From: an uncultured Shewanella sp.
Lineage (GTDB): Bacteria > Pseudomonadota > Gammaproteobacteria > Enterobacterales > Shewanellaceae
Reading direction: 5' to 3'
NCBI RefSeq assembly: GCF_947491715.1
Contig: NZ_CANLKR010000002.1
Coordinates: forward strand, 124,001 to 188,000
Length of the DNA: 64,000 nt
The number at the start of each line of letters is the position of its first letter. Positions within the stretch are counted from its first letter, which is position 1. The notes under the pieces are model-generated. The model saw nothing but the letters and a program-made list of their open reading frames with translations. It was not told the DNA's origin and ran no database searches. Of the stretch, positions 38,101 through 47,156 are shown piece by piece. Made by a program: the position numbers and the translations under genes.

Positions 38101-38868
38101 ATGGATAACAAGTTACCGAACACCTTGAACGTTTCCCCCATCTTTATGACGAAATACGATCATATTCATCCTAGTGGAACCTTGCATCCTTTGTGTTTAC
38201 GTCATCGCCTTGCGAATATAGGGGTTGATGCGAGAAAACACTTATCTCAACAGTTGGATTTGAATTTATTAACGGATCGTCAATATCAGTTTATTGTTGA
38301 AACAAGCGATGACGGTTGGTTAATTGGGGGAGGAGATGATACAAAATTAAAAAGGGCAGATACAGCACACGCAGAAATTTGGCGTACTGGGCCTGATAAT
38401 TTTCAAGAGGGGGGCATACCTTACTCCTTGGTTCATCAGATTATGTCTTCAATTGCTTTTGCACCTATTATATTAATGCCATCGAGAGTGAATTTGACGG
38501 ATACTCATGAATTAGAGCTGCTATTTGAATATGAATCAGCTTCTACAATTGGGCAACTGTTTGCATGTCTTAGTCAAGTAATGGCTTGTCCCTGTGGTGA
38601 TTACGGTAATCCTTTTCATATAACCTTAGTGAGAGGGGTAAAATTTCGTTCAAAGCAAGCAAGGGGAGCTTATTTTAAGAAAATTAATGAGGTCGTGTCC
38701 GTTTGGATTGAACGTTTTCCAAATGGGATACAGTTTGGAGATGGTGGTGTGGATTTTTTTGCCAATAGAGAAGAGATTTTATTTCATTACCCACCCACAC
38801 GAATATCAGGAGTTGAAGCGGATATTACAGCGCTGAAATCAATCATAAAAATGGCTAAGAACAGCTAG
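38101..38868 (+). CDS. unrecognised protein, 255 residues
   Basis: I do not recognise this protein. It is soluble, without signal peptide or membrane segment. Visible features are a Cys-Pro-Cys centre (MACPCGDYGNPFHITLVRG, about residues 163-181) with an HxT, GWLIGGGDDTKLKRADTAHAEIW (about 78-100) and a final RISGVEADITALKSII. The HxT recalls one half of the two-histidine phosphoesterase pattern, but a second HxT/S is not evident. The start at 38101 is chosen because an earlier in-frame start would extend into sequence without coding character; the ribosome binding site is weak. It overlaps the convergent amidohydrolase gene by four bases. Confidence 0.6.
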   Translation: MDNKLPNTLNVSPIFMTKYDHIHPSGTLHPLCLRHRLANIGVDARKHLSQQLDLNLLTDRQYQFIVETSDDGWLIGGGDDTKLKRADTAHAEIWRTGPDNFQEGGIPYSLVHQIMSSIAFAPIILMPSRVNLTDTHELELLFEYESASTIGQLFACLSQVMACPCGDYGNPFHITLVRGVKFRSKQARGAYFKKINEVVSVWIERFPNGIQFGDGGVDFFANREEILFHYPPTRISGVEADITALKSIIKMAKNS

Positions 38869-39695
38869 AGGCGATAAAAGTGTTTAGCGTTAAGGCCTAA
38901 AATTTTTTCTCTGGCCTGTAGAGGCTTTGAAGACAGATATCGATTGATAATATTATATTGTTCTTCATAAGATGCTTTAATCAGACTGACTGGCCAATCG
39001 GAGCCATAAACTAACCTATGCTCACCGAATGCGTTAAGAATAATATCAAAATAGAGGTGAAAATCTTTTTCAGACCAGTTGTTTGCTAATTCAGAGGTGA
39101 TGAAGGTCATTTTACAATATACATTTTTATGCTCAGCCAGTTTTTCGATTTCGTCTTTCCAACCAGATAAAGTTTGATGTTTAACATTGGGTTGCGCCAT
39201 ATGATTAATAATGAATTGTTGCTTAGGAAAATTGGAAACGAGCTCTATTGTTGCAGGTAAGTGGAAAGGTTTAATGAGTAAATCATATGTGTAATGATAT
39301 GTTTGTAGTGTTGATATGCCTCTTTGAAAGTTGTCATTTAACATAAAATGAGCATCATGTTCATCTTGGATTAAATGTCTAAAACCTTTGAGCTTTGTAT
39401 GGGTATGATAATGATTAAGTTGCTCACTTAACGCCTCGTCACATAAGTCGATCCAACCTACAACGCCTAATATCCATGGATATTGATTGGCTAGTGATAA
39501 TAGCCAATCAGTTTCTTGAAGACTTTGCCTAGCTTGAACGACGACAGTGCCATCAATATTACACTGTGTTAGTGTGGATGATAATTGTTCGGGAGCATAT
39601 TCATTTTTTAAAACGGCATATTGGTCAACCATCCATGGATAGTCATTTGGAAATAAAGGGTAATTTAAAAAATGCTGGTGTCCATCTATACGCAT
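38865..39695 (-). CDS. amidohydrolase 2 family protein (COG3618-like)
   Basis: A 276-residue metal-dependent TIM-barrel hydrolase similar to L-fuconolactonase and 2-pyrone-4,6-dicarboxylate lactonase-like proteins. The N-terminal metal motif is MRIDGHQHFLNYPLF (HxH), followed by VVVQARQSLQETDWLL, QFIINHMAQPN (metal His) and YGSDWPVSLI (catalytic Asp). The start at 39695 removes a 16-codon extension and begins right at the motif, as in relatives. A lactone or small ester is the likely substrate; the specific one is not clear. The GST-like gene upstream is on the same strand with a 72-base gap. Confidence 0.8.
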   Translation of the reverse strand: MRIDGHQHFLNYPLFPNDYPWMVDQYAVLKNEYAPEQLSSTLTQCNIDGTVVVQARQSLQETDWLLSLANQYPWILGVVGWIDLCDEALSEQLNHYHTHTKLKGFRHLIQDEHDAHFMLNDNFQRGISTLQTYHYTYDLLIKPFHLPATIELVSNFPKQQFIINHMAQPNVKHQTLSGWKDEIEKLAEHKNVYCKMTFITSELANNWSEKDFHLYFDIILNAFGEHRLVYGSDWPVSLIKASYEEQYNIINRYLSSKPLQAREKILGLNAKHFYRL

Positions 39696-39767
39696 AATAT
39701 AACTGCTCAATGAATGTCTTTTAGTAAAGAGTATGAATAGCAATGAGCAGTTTTCCAGTTTCTACGT

Positions 39768-40421
39768 TTATTTTGTACTTTCTAAGGTAAACATTTTTTG
39801 TGATTCAAGCCATAATGGGTATTTCTTCATAATATTAAAAAAGAGGGGACTTTCTTTATGATGAGTTAACCATTGTCGCGTGTTTGGGTAAGGGGCCTGA
39901 TTAAACCAGTCTATATCGACATGAGCGAACTGGCGAACAAAAGGAAATATAGCATAATCAGCCAGAGAGGCTGAATCACCTAATAATTGTTTGTTATTAG
40001 TCAGTTTTTCTTCAAGTGTCGAAATAAATGTTTCTGCTTGTTCTCGGTAATAGGTGGCTGAATAATCAGGATAACGATCAGCATATTTATACTTATCTAG
40101 CCAAGATTTGAAAGTCGTATCATTTTGCTCAATCAAAGCGAATGTTAATTGCTCTTGTCGCTGATTGGTGGGTAATACTTTATAAGGATCGCCTTGTTCT
40201 AAAGCCCATCTCATTATATCTAAGCTTTCATCAATGACTTGGTTATTGGGTAAAATTAAGACTGGTACGGTCCCTTTTGGTGATGCCTTAAGCATAGATC
40301 CTGGTTTGTTTTTAAGTATGATTTCTCTAAGAGAGACAGAGCAATGACTTAATAAAATACCTAACCGTGCTCGCATGGCATAAGGGCAACGTCTAAAAGA
40401 GTAAAGTATGGGCTGCGGCAT
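39768..40421 (-). CDS. glutathione S-transferase family protein
   Basis: A 217-residue GST-fold protein. The N-terminal thioredoxin-like domain has FRRCPYAMRARLGILLSH, the CPYAMR form found in Grx2- and Omega-like proteins, plus GTVPVLILPNNQVIDESLDIMRWAL (the Pro-Val and Glu-Ser glutathione site). The C-terminal helical domain contains LLGDSASLADYAIFPFVRQF. The Cys next to Pro suggests thiol-transferase or lyase chemistry rather than classical conjugation. It may share a transcript with the amidohydrolase downstream. Confidence 0.82.
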   Translation of the reverse strand: MPQPILYSFRRCPYAMRARLGILLSHCSVSLREIILKNKPGSMLKASPKGTVPVLILPNNQVIDESLDIMRWALEQGDPYKVLPTNQRQEQLTFALIEQNDTTFKSWLDKYKYADRYPDYSATYYREQAETFISTLEEKLTNNKQLLGDSASLADYAIFPFVRQFAHVDIDWFNQAPYPNTRQWLTHHKESPLFFNIMKKYPLWLESQKMFTLESTK

Positions 40422-40477
40422 AACATAATATGGTTGGAAGCAGGTATACAGCAGTTTACTGTTTTATCAGTCATTTT

Positions 40478-40496
40478 GATATGAGATTATGATTAT
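40478..40496. promoter_or_regulatory. Fur-box-like hexamer array
   Basis: Two adjacent GATTAT hexamers (40485-40490, 40491-40496) follow a GATATGA. This resembles three tandem NAT(A/T)AT units of a ferric uptake regulator site. It is 57 bases upstream of the GST-like gene and 130 bases before trhO. Match to the full 19-bp consensus is partial. Confidence 0.3.
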
Positions 40497-40627
40497 CATC
40501 GCCATATTTTTATGAACTTGGCTGTTTATTTTGGTGAAAGTAAGGTAATATTCACCGCGATTTTTCTAGGGTTATTATGTTTTACGCACTGGAAATGAAG
40601 TTCCAGCGAGCTGTTAAAGAGGTTGAT

Positions 40628-41605
40628 ATGTTTGTTGTTTGTGCAATGTATAAATTTGTTTCGTTACCTAATTTTGAGGCAATCCAAAAGCCTTTGTTGG
40701 GCGTTATGGAGAAAGCTGACATTAAAGGGACGCTGTTATTAGCAAGCGAAGGGATTAATGGTACGGTTGCCGGAAGCCAAACGGCCATCGATATGTTACT
40801 CGCTTGGTTAGGCACTCAACCTGGACTCGATAATATTGTTTATAAGTTATCATTTGATAATGAAATGCCTTTTTACCGTACCAAAGTCAAATTAAAAAAA
40901 GAAATTGTGACGATGGGAGTGGAAGGTATTGATCCGAATAAAGTCGTAGGGACTTATGTTAAGCCAAAAGATTGGAATGAATTGATTTCAGATCCTGATG
41001 TGCTTTTAGTGGACACTCGTAATGATTATGAAGTTCAAATAGGTACCTTTAAGCATGCGGTTGATCCAAAAACCACGACGTTCAGAGAATTCCCTGAGTA
41101 TGTTCAAGAAAATCTTGATTCTGAAAAACACAAGAAAGTGGCTATGTTTTGTACTGGTGGGATCCGTTGCGAAAAATCGACAGCTTATCTAAAAGAGCAA
41201 GGTTTTGATGAAGTTTATCACCTTGAAGGTGGCATTTTAAAATACCTTGAAGAGGTGAAACAAGAAGAGAGCCTCTGGGAAGGCGAATGCTTTGTATTTG
41301 ATAATCGTGTGGCTGTTAATCATGATTTAGAAAAAGGGCAGTACGATCAATGTAATGCTTGTCGTATGCCGGTTACAGCTGAAGAGAAAGCATCCAGTGA
41401 TTTTGTACAAGGGGTGAGTTGTCCACATTGCATTGATAAAATTTCTGATAAGCAGCGTCAACGTTTTATTGAACGTGAGCGTCAAATGCAATTGGCTCAA
41501 CAACGGGGTGAAGTCCATATTGGCAGTGATGTAAAACAAGTGATTGAGCAACGTCGGCATAAAAAAGTGCAGCTTAAACAATCACAAAATGAGACTACTG
41601 ATTAG
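40628..41605 (+). CDS. trhO: tRNA uridine(34) hydroxylase
   Basis: TrhO (formerly YceA) hydroxylates U34 of certain tRNAs to 5-hydroxyuridine using oxygen. The 325-residue product has the N-terminal domain ([24 protein letters not shown]), a rhodanese domain with active Cys175 ([14 protein letters not shown]) and the C-terminal Cys-rich segment ([21 protein letters not shown]). The ATG at 40628 is used because AAGAGG lies at proper spacing; the upstream in-frame start would add 17 residues not seen in the family. Confidence 0.93.
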   Translation: MFVVCAMYKFVSLPNFEAIQKPLLGVMEKADIKGTLLLASEGINGTVAGSQTAIDMLLAWLGTQPGLDNIVYKLSFDNEMPFYRTKVKLKKEIVTMGVEGIDPNKVVGTYVKPKDWNELISDPDVLLVDTRNDYEVQIGTFKHAVDPKTTTFREFPEYVQENLDSEKHKKVAMFCTGGIRCEKSTAYLKEQGFDEVYHLEGGILKYLEEVKQEESLWEGECFVFDNRVAVNHDLEKGQYDQCNACRMPVTAEEKASSDFVQGVSCPHCIDKISDKQRQRFIERERQMQLAQQRGEVHIGSDVKQVIEQRRHKKVQLKQSQNETTD

Positions 41606-41639
41606 TTACAGTTTGAATTAAAGGGAAGACTAAGGATTA

Positions 41640-41667
41640 AACGCTCATGATCTGGTGAGCGTTTTTT
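41640..41667 (+). terminator. terminator after trhO
   Basis: AACGCTCA pairs with TGAGCGTT around an eight-base loop, followed by four T and 34 bases after the stop. Confidence 0.8.
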
Positions 41668-41707
41668 GGGTTTATCGCTAATTGCTTTTTAAATAATGAT
41701 GAGCAAA

Positions 41708-43327
41708 TTAATCGATTATGACACTGGTATCGTATCCTATTCCTTCTAATGCATCAATAACGGCTTCTGCTGCTGTTTCAAGATCTGCCCATGTATAATT
41801 TTGAGAGGCCCCCGTATCTAAAATCGTTTCTCCAGCTTTTAACCATTCTAAGGCTGATTGAGCAATCACTTGTTGACCGGGTGATGCAAGGTGTACTGTG
41901 TTCCAAAATAAAAAGGGATGATTAAGTAAACTTAAGCAAGGAGTGACATTACCTGTGGCGACGCCACCATAATCATAGACATACTCATTGTCATTACAGG
42001 GACTACCAAAATTATCTGAGTACCCCTCTCCATAAGCCACAATATTCATGTTGTCATAAAGGTTATCTAAGAAGTAAAAATGCCAATTTGGATAATGAGT
42101 TGGTTCAATTAACGCGTAAGCTGATGCTGTCCTATAAGTGAGCAATTTTAATCGTTCGTTATAAATCTTAACTAATTCACCCAATACAGTAGCAAAGGCT
42201 TGCAGCTCTATTGGGCGCAAATCAATACCTGATTGCATTAAATAATAATTAATATCGGGTGTGATCCCAAGATTATACTGGGGAAACATAAAGATATTAC
42301 CTCTTTCTTGGTCTTGTTGCCGTAATCCTTGGATCATAGTTTCTACACTGGAATTTGAGGTACCAATCATATATTCAGGGATCGTGGTCCAAATAGCTTC
42401 CATAAAGGCTTGGGTATTAATATCTCCCCCAACCCAGTCGAAAAAGACACCAGAAAGGTCATTGGCACCGCTATAGAATATATACAAACTGTCTTCATCG
42501 ACTTGAAGCGTTGTATTGTTAATATCAGGAAGAAACAGTTGCGTGATTTGCTGGTATAGCGTGGGAACAGGCATTAAGGCTTCAAGACTATAACCATCCT
42601 CGGCTGTTAGTGGGGGCTTACCATCATCAAGTATTTGGGAAGAGCGGTAGCTTTCTTGCATGGCATAAATATCATCTTTAGGGCACTCATCTGCGATGAT
42701 GAGTAGGTCTTGATTACCATTATAACAGCCAGTTTGTGTTGATAATGCACCAAACCAAGCATAATTAACTGAGACCATTTCAGTGCTGTTAATTCCTTCA
42801 GTTGAATAAGCCACCCATGATGACAGAAGTACTTCATCAAAAAGCGCAGTATTGACGATGCCATTGTAAGCAAAATAGTCGACCCAACCAGTAGAAGTGC
42901 TTTGTCTTGTGCTACAAATAGCAGGATGAAGAGTGGTTCCTTTTCCTGAGCAAATGGATTGTGTGTCATTTTCTAACGTAATAACATTATAGGCATTACC
43001 TGTTTCAGGGAATTGAAGTGAACCTAGATCCAATGGCGTAAAAATGTCACTATCGATGGGTTCAGTGATGGGGTTATAAATATTTGTGGCAATTTTATTC
43101 TTTGAAGAAGAATAGGGATCATATTGATAATATAAACTTTGTGGGTAATTTCCAATATCACTTTGGCTATCACCAAAGACAATAATGTTGGAAAATAATT
43201 CGGTTTTATAATTATCATCATTATCATCATTGTCATCGTCTTTGGAGCAAGCAGTGAGTAAAGGGACTATCAATATTGCAGTTAGAAAGCATAAGGTATG
43301 TTTTTGAGCCAAAAAGAGTCTATTCAT
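41708..43327 (-). CDS. SGNH/GDSL-type lipoprotein hydrolase
   Basis: A 539-residue exported lipid-anchored protein. The lipoprotein signal ends LLTAC with Cys27, and an Asp-rich spacer (SKDDDNDDNDDN) follows. Block I IIVFGDSQSDIGNYP gives Ser54 as nucleophile; block III is YSGANDLSG; block V is FWNTVHLASPG with His479. The usual Asp three residues before the His is Asn476 here, and large inserts separate the blocks, so the fold is expanded relative to simple GDSL esterases. An outer-membrane esterase or lipase is likely. The start at 43327 follows GGAACA. The gene stands alone. Confidence 0.8.
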   Translation of the reverse strand: MNRLFLAQKHTLCFLTAILIVPLLTACSKDDDNDDNDDNYKTELFSNIIVFGDSQSDIGNYPQSLYYQYDPYSSSKNKIATNIYNPITEPIDSDIFTPLDLGSLQFPETGNAYNVITLENDTQSICSGKGTTLHPAICSTRQSTSTGWVDYFAYNGIVNTALFDEVLLSSWVAYSTEGINSTEMVSVNYAWFGALSTQTGCYNGNQDLLIIADECPKDDIYAMQESYRSSQILDDGKPPLTAEDGYSLEALMPVPTLYQQITQLFLPDINNTTLQVDEDSLYIFYSGANDLSGVFFDWVGGDINTQAFMEAIWTTIPEYMIGTSNSSVETMIQGLRQQDQERGNIFMFPQYNLGITPDINYYLMQSGIDLRPIELQAFATVLGELVKIYNERLKLLTYRTASAYALIEPTHYPNWHFYFLDNLYDNMNIVAYGEGYSDNFGSPCNDNEYVYDYGGVATGNVTPCLSLLNHPFLFWNTVHLASPGQQVIAQSALEWLKAGETILDTGASQNYTWADLETAAEAVIDALEGIGYDTSVIID

Positions 43328-43518
43328 ATTGTTCCATTTTATCAATAGTGTCTGTAGACGGCGTCCTTTTATTGGTACCTACGGGTTAAAATAGCAGTAT
43401 AGTTGAATATTTTAATGTATAAAAAATACCAGAGAATATTGAAGTATTCCGGTATATATGTATTTAGTGATGAAAATAGGGTATAAGCTCAGTGATTATT
43501 GTTTATTAGGTAGTATTC

Positions 43519-43857
43519 ATGTCAGATAAATTTTTTTTTAAAGGGCGTAAAACCCCTAAACCAAAGCATGAGAGTTTTGGTTATAACACTAAAAGAGTGG
43601 CTAAATTGGGGACGTTAGCCAATCCGTTGCATTTGACGGTTAATACCACAGAAAGAGAAATTGAAATAAAACAGCAGTTAATTGATCGCCAATTAATAGC
43701 TGATATTATAGTGGATGTGGATGCTTGTGAAGATATCAGCGCATTAACATTACTGTTAAACAAGACTACACCAGTTGTATCGGGAAAAAGCCCGGAACGT
43801 AATCAACTTTGTTCTTGTGGAAGCAGAAAAAAATATAAAAAATGTTGTGGTAAGTAG
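43519..43857 (+). CDS. SEC-C metal-binding protein, PBPRA1643-like
   Basis: A 112-residue protein ending in a SEC-C zinc motif, CSCGSRKKYKKCCGK, like the C-terminus of SecA. The rest (FFKGRKTPKPKHESFGYNTKRVAKLGTLANPL) matches the small family named after PBPRA1643 from Photobacterium. Function is unknown. It is a single gene with its own terminator. Confidence 0.75.
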   Translation: MSDKFFFKGRKTPKPKHESFGYNTKRVAKLGTLANPLHLTVNTTEREIEIKQQLIDRQLIADIIVDVDACEDISALTLLLNKTTPVVSGKSPERNQLCSCGSRKKYKKCCGK

Positions 43858-44161
43858 TTAGATTATATCGCTGACACAGAATATTGAACGCCCTCAAAAT
43901 TTTTCCCATAGACTATTTCATTAGTAAAAAATAATGAAATAGTCTTCTATTCTTATTTAAATGTGAAGAAAATTAACCTTATCAATTAGACGGTTACCTG
44001 TCATGCTCACAAATTTTTCCCCTGTTGGCTTTAAATATTAGCTTTTTCTAATGTTTTTGTTTTGCTTTATGTCTCGATTATGACTTGAATGTGAATGAAG
44101 CGATTACTCAAAGTATTTAAATTGCATTCTCTAATAATGACAAGTATTAAGGAGAGATAAA
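43858..44161. other. Intergenic region before the ceramidase gene
   Basis: Besides the terminator at 43911-43944, no gene is seen. The ceramidase GTG is preceded by a strong AAGGAGAG ribosome binding site at 44149-44156. Confidence 0.5.
43911..43944 (+). terminator. 13-bp hairpin after the SEC-C gene
   Basis: GACTATTTCATTA pairs perfectly with TAATGAAATAGTC across eight bases, followed by a T-rich tract (TTCTATTCTTATTT). Confidence 0.65.
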
Positions 44162-46231
44162 GTGACATATCGACAAATAGGAGCAGCATTTTGTTTTTAT
44201 TGCTTTATTATTTTGTTTCAACCATTGAGCTGGGGCTATGAAAGTAATTATGTGATTGGTCGAGGGATCCATGATATTACTGGCCCGGCAGCAGAGGTTG
44301 GGTTAATGGGCTATGCCAATGTAGAGCAAAAAAGTAGCGGGATACATACTCGCCAATGGGCGCGTGCCTTTATTATTGTGGATGAGAGCAGTGGTCAGCG
44401 AATAGTATTTGTTAATGTGGATGCTGGCGCTGTTTTTCAAGCGGTAACACAAGATGTGATGCGTGAGTTAGACGCTAAATTTGGCCGTCTCTATACCACA
44501 GATAATGTGATTTTAAGTGCAACCCATACTCATTCAGCTGTGGGAGGGCAGTCTCATTACGGTTTATATGATATTACGATTTTAGGCTTTATTGAACAAG
44601 CGCACTCGGCACAAGTTGATGGGATTGTTGCGGCGATAGAAAAAGCACACAATGATTTGAAACCGGGTTATATATTGATAAATAAAGGGGATTTATCTAA
44701 TGCCAGTTATAATCGTTCAATAGAGGCTTATCAAAATAATCCTTTTTTTGAACGCTTGTATTACGCAAATGCCATTCAACCAGAAATGACAGTGCTGAAA
44801 TTGGTGCATCAAGAGGAGGGACAAGGATCACAAGAAGTGGGGATGATTAATTGGTTTGCAACTCATCCTAATGCCATGGGTAGAGAACTGACGGTCTTAA
44901 GTTCGGATAATAAAGGCTATGCGGCGTATTTATTCGAGAAAAAATTAAAAAACAGTGATTATCAAAGTCAGGAGAGTTTTGTTGCGGCGTTTGCCATTAG
45001 CAATGCCGGCGATATGTCACCTAATTTGAATTCCGATGAGCTAGGAAGAGGGCCAACCACTGATAGGTTCGAAAATGTCGAGATAATAGGGGAGCGTCAA
45101 TACCAAAGGGCATTGACCTTATACAATAATGCCACGGAACAATTAATAGGCACTATTGATACTCAGCAGCAGTTTGTCGATTTATCTCAAACATGGGTGT
45201 CAGCAGATTTTACAGGAACAGAGGCGAAGCAGACCTGTATTGCTGGATTAGGTGAATCGTTTGCGGCGGGCACTGAAGATGGTCGTGGGCCGAGCTTTTT
45301 TGAAGAAGGAAGCACAGAGGCTAATCCCTTTTTTCAATGGATCAGTAGCATGATTGTCGAGCCTAGCGAGGAAGATATTGTTTGTCATGAAAATAAGGCG
45401 CTCTTACTGGCGGTAGGTAAAACTGCTCCTTATCCTTGGTCTCCTGAAGTATTACCTTTGTCACTACAAAAAATAGGGCAATTAGCGATTGCCGCTGTTC
45501 CTGCTGAGTTTACTGTTATGGCGGGTAGACGTTTGATGCAAACCGTTGAAAATGTATTGGGTGATCATGTGCAATATACCGTCATTGCAGGGCTTTCAAA
45601 TGCGTATAGTGGTTATGTGGCGACAAAAGAGGAATATGATCTGCAACATTATGAGGGGGGCTCGACTCATTTTGGTCCATGGACCTTGGCTGCATATCAA
45701 CAATCTTTTTATCAATTAGCTGAAGACATATTACCTAGAGGTGAAATACCGAAAAAGGTGCAGATCCCAATACCTTTCCCTGAAGTCGAACCCGTACCGA
45801 GAAATTTAACCGGAGAAACCATTAATTTTCAAACGGGAGTCGTACACGATCAAGCGCCCATTTTTAAGCAAGTAGGCGATATTGTGGATGATGCGCAAGA
45901 TGTTTATCAAAAAGGCGAGCAAGTGATAGTGCGTTTTTGGTCTGGGCATCCCAAGAATAATTTACGCACGCAAAGTTCTTTCATGGAAGTGCAATTTTGG
46001 ATGCAAGATCATTGGCAAGTGGTTGCCACTGACAATGATTGGGAAACGATATATGAATGGCATCGCATAGATAGCCTTTGGGGAACCTCTCAAGCGACGC
46101 TGACATGGAATATGCCTGATACTGCCCCCACGGGTTATTATCGTTTAGTGCATTTTGGTGATGAAAAACAGCCTGTTACAGGTGAGATAAAGGCTTATAA
46201 CGGGCGCAGTCGTGTATTTTTAGTGGAATGA
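44162..46231 (+). CDS. secreted neutral/alkaline ceramidase
   Basis: A 689-residue exported enzyme that cuts the amide bond of ceramide to sphingosine and fatty acid. The GTG start follows AAGGAG, and the signal peptide ends about residue 25. The catalytic domain shows the family motifs: YVIGRGIHDITGPAAEVGLMGY at the mature N-terminus, THTHSAVGG (zinc His), NWFATHPNAMG and SNAGDMSPN (substrate Ser loop). The C-terminal immunoglobulin-like domain includes VIVRFWSGHPKNN and TGYYRLVHFG. Bacteria that carry it usually meet eukaryotic sphingolipids. It converges with the AraC gene, 10 bases away. Confidence 0.92.
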   Translation: MTYRQIGAAFCFYCFIILFQPLSWGYESNYVIGRGIHDITGPAAEVGLMGYANVEQKSSGIHTRQWARAFIIVDESSGQRIVFVNVDAGAVFQAVTQDVMRELDAKFGRLYTTDNVILSATHTHSAVGGQSHYGLYDITILGFIEQAHSAQVDGIVAAIEKAHNDLKPGYILINKGDLSNASYNRSIEAYQNNPFFERLYYANAIQPEMTVLKLVHQEEGQGSQEVGMINWFATHPNAMGRELTVLSSDNKGYAAYLFEKKLKNSDYQSQESFVAAFAISNAGDMSPNLNSDELGRGPTTDRFENVEIIGERQYQRALTLYNNATEQLIGTIDTQQQFVDLSQTWVSADFTGTEAKQTCIAGLGESFAAGTEDGRGPSFFEEGSTEANPFFQWISSMIVEPSEEDIVCHENKALLLAVGKTAPYPWSPEVLPLSLQKIGQLAIAAVPAEFTVMAGRRLMQTVENVLGDHVQYTVIAGLSNAYSGYVATKEEYDLQHYEGGSTHFGPWTLAAYQQSFYQLAEDILPRGEIPKKVQIPIPFPEVEPVPRNLTGETINFQTGVVHDQAPIFKQVGDIVDDAQDVYQKGEQVIVRFWSGHPKNNLRTQSSFMEVQFWMQDHWQVVATDNDWETIYEWHRIDSLWGTSQATLTWNMPDTAPTGYYRLVHFGDEKQPVTGEIKAYNGRSRVFLVE

Positions 46232-46241
46232 ATGGATTTGT

Positions 46242-47042
46242 TTAAATGGATAAGCGTTGGCTGTATTGTTTCGGTGTGCAGCCAGCATATTGTTTAAAAA
46301 GAATAATTAATGGTGAGGTTTGGTTGTAACCTAAGGTTAATGCAATTTGTTTAATGGGTAAGCCCTGTTTGAGTAAATGCAATGCTTCGATAAATTTTCG
46401 TCTTTGGCGCCATTCTGTGAAACTCAAGCCTAATTGATCTTGAAAGTGCCTTGCTAAGGTGCGTTCTGTAGTATGAATTTTCTTAGCCCACAGGGATAAT
46501 GACGTATTATTCTGGGGATGATGCTCTAATGTCGTCAAAATAGGAGAGAGTAGACGATCATTACTTGTGGGAAGAAAAGCGGATGTTTGGCTTGCTTGAC
46601 TGAGCTGATCGAGCAGCACTTGTACCAATCGTTTATCTTCTTTTGAAGTGGCAAAGGTCAGATTGCGCCGATAGAAGTCATCCATGATACTTAATAGAAT
46701 AGGACTTAATGCGAGCAAACACACCTGCTTCGGCATATTCATCACATCAGGCATGATGTTAATGGAATAGTATTGCATTTGTTTACGCATATAGCTTTCA
46801 TGACTGACTTTTTCAGGAACCCAGATACCATATTGTGATGGGGCGATATGATGTTCTTTTTCAGTGTAAATTTCAATCACACCAGCATGAACGATTTGTA
46901 ACTGTCCCCATTGGTGGTTATGCATCGGAGTGATGGCATCGGGTAAAAAGCGTTCAAAACTGAAAAACACTTTGTCTAAGGGAGCTTGCGCAAATTTTGT
47001 CGGATAAATATTAGCCATGTGTGATGTCTTATTAGAATGCAA
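46242..47042 (-). CDS. AraC-family transcriptional regulator
   Basis: A 266-residue regulator. The N-terminal half is a cupin-type sensor (ITPMHNHQWGQLQIVHAGVIEIYTEKEHHIAPSQYGIWVP), as in the AraC_binding family. The C-terminal half (about 170-264) has two helix-turn-helix motifs, IHTTERTLARHFQDQLGLSF and LPIKQIALTLGYNQTSPLIILFKQYAGCTPKQY. It is divergent from an EamA exporter, and the gap holds tandem repeats, which makes that exporter its probable target. Confidence 0.88.
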   Translation of the reverse strand: MHSNKTSHMANIYPTKFAQAPLDKVFFSFERFLPDAITPMHNHQWGQLQIVHAGVIEIYTEKEHHIAPSQYGIWVPEKVSHESYMRKQMQYYSINIMPDVMNMPKQVCLLALSPILLSIMDDFYRRNLTFATSKEDKRLVQVLLDQLSQASQTSAFLPTSNDRLLSPILTTLEHHPQNNTSLSLWAKKIHTTERTLARHFQDQLGLSFTEWRQRRKFIEALHLLKQGLPIKQIALTLGYNQTSPLIILFKQYAGCTPKQYSQRLSI

Positions 47043-47050
47043 AATAGAGA

Positions 47051-47088
47051 AACTGTCCGAACAGCAAGTTTAACTGTCTGAAGAGCAA
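47051..47088. promoter_or_regulatory. tandem 21-bp-period operator repeats
   Basis: AACTGTCCGAACAGCAA (47051-47067) and AACTGTCTGAAGAGCAA (47072-47088) are direct repeats, 15 of 17 bases identical, two helical turns apart. AraC-family proteins bind direct repeats of this period. They lie in the 114-base gap between the AraC gene and the EamA exporter gene. Confidence 0.65.
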
Positions 47089-47156
47089 TATAACCTAATA
47101 GTAGGACATGAGAAAATAGTTGCTTCGAAGTAGTGTTAATAATGATTTGAGGTGGT

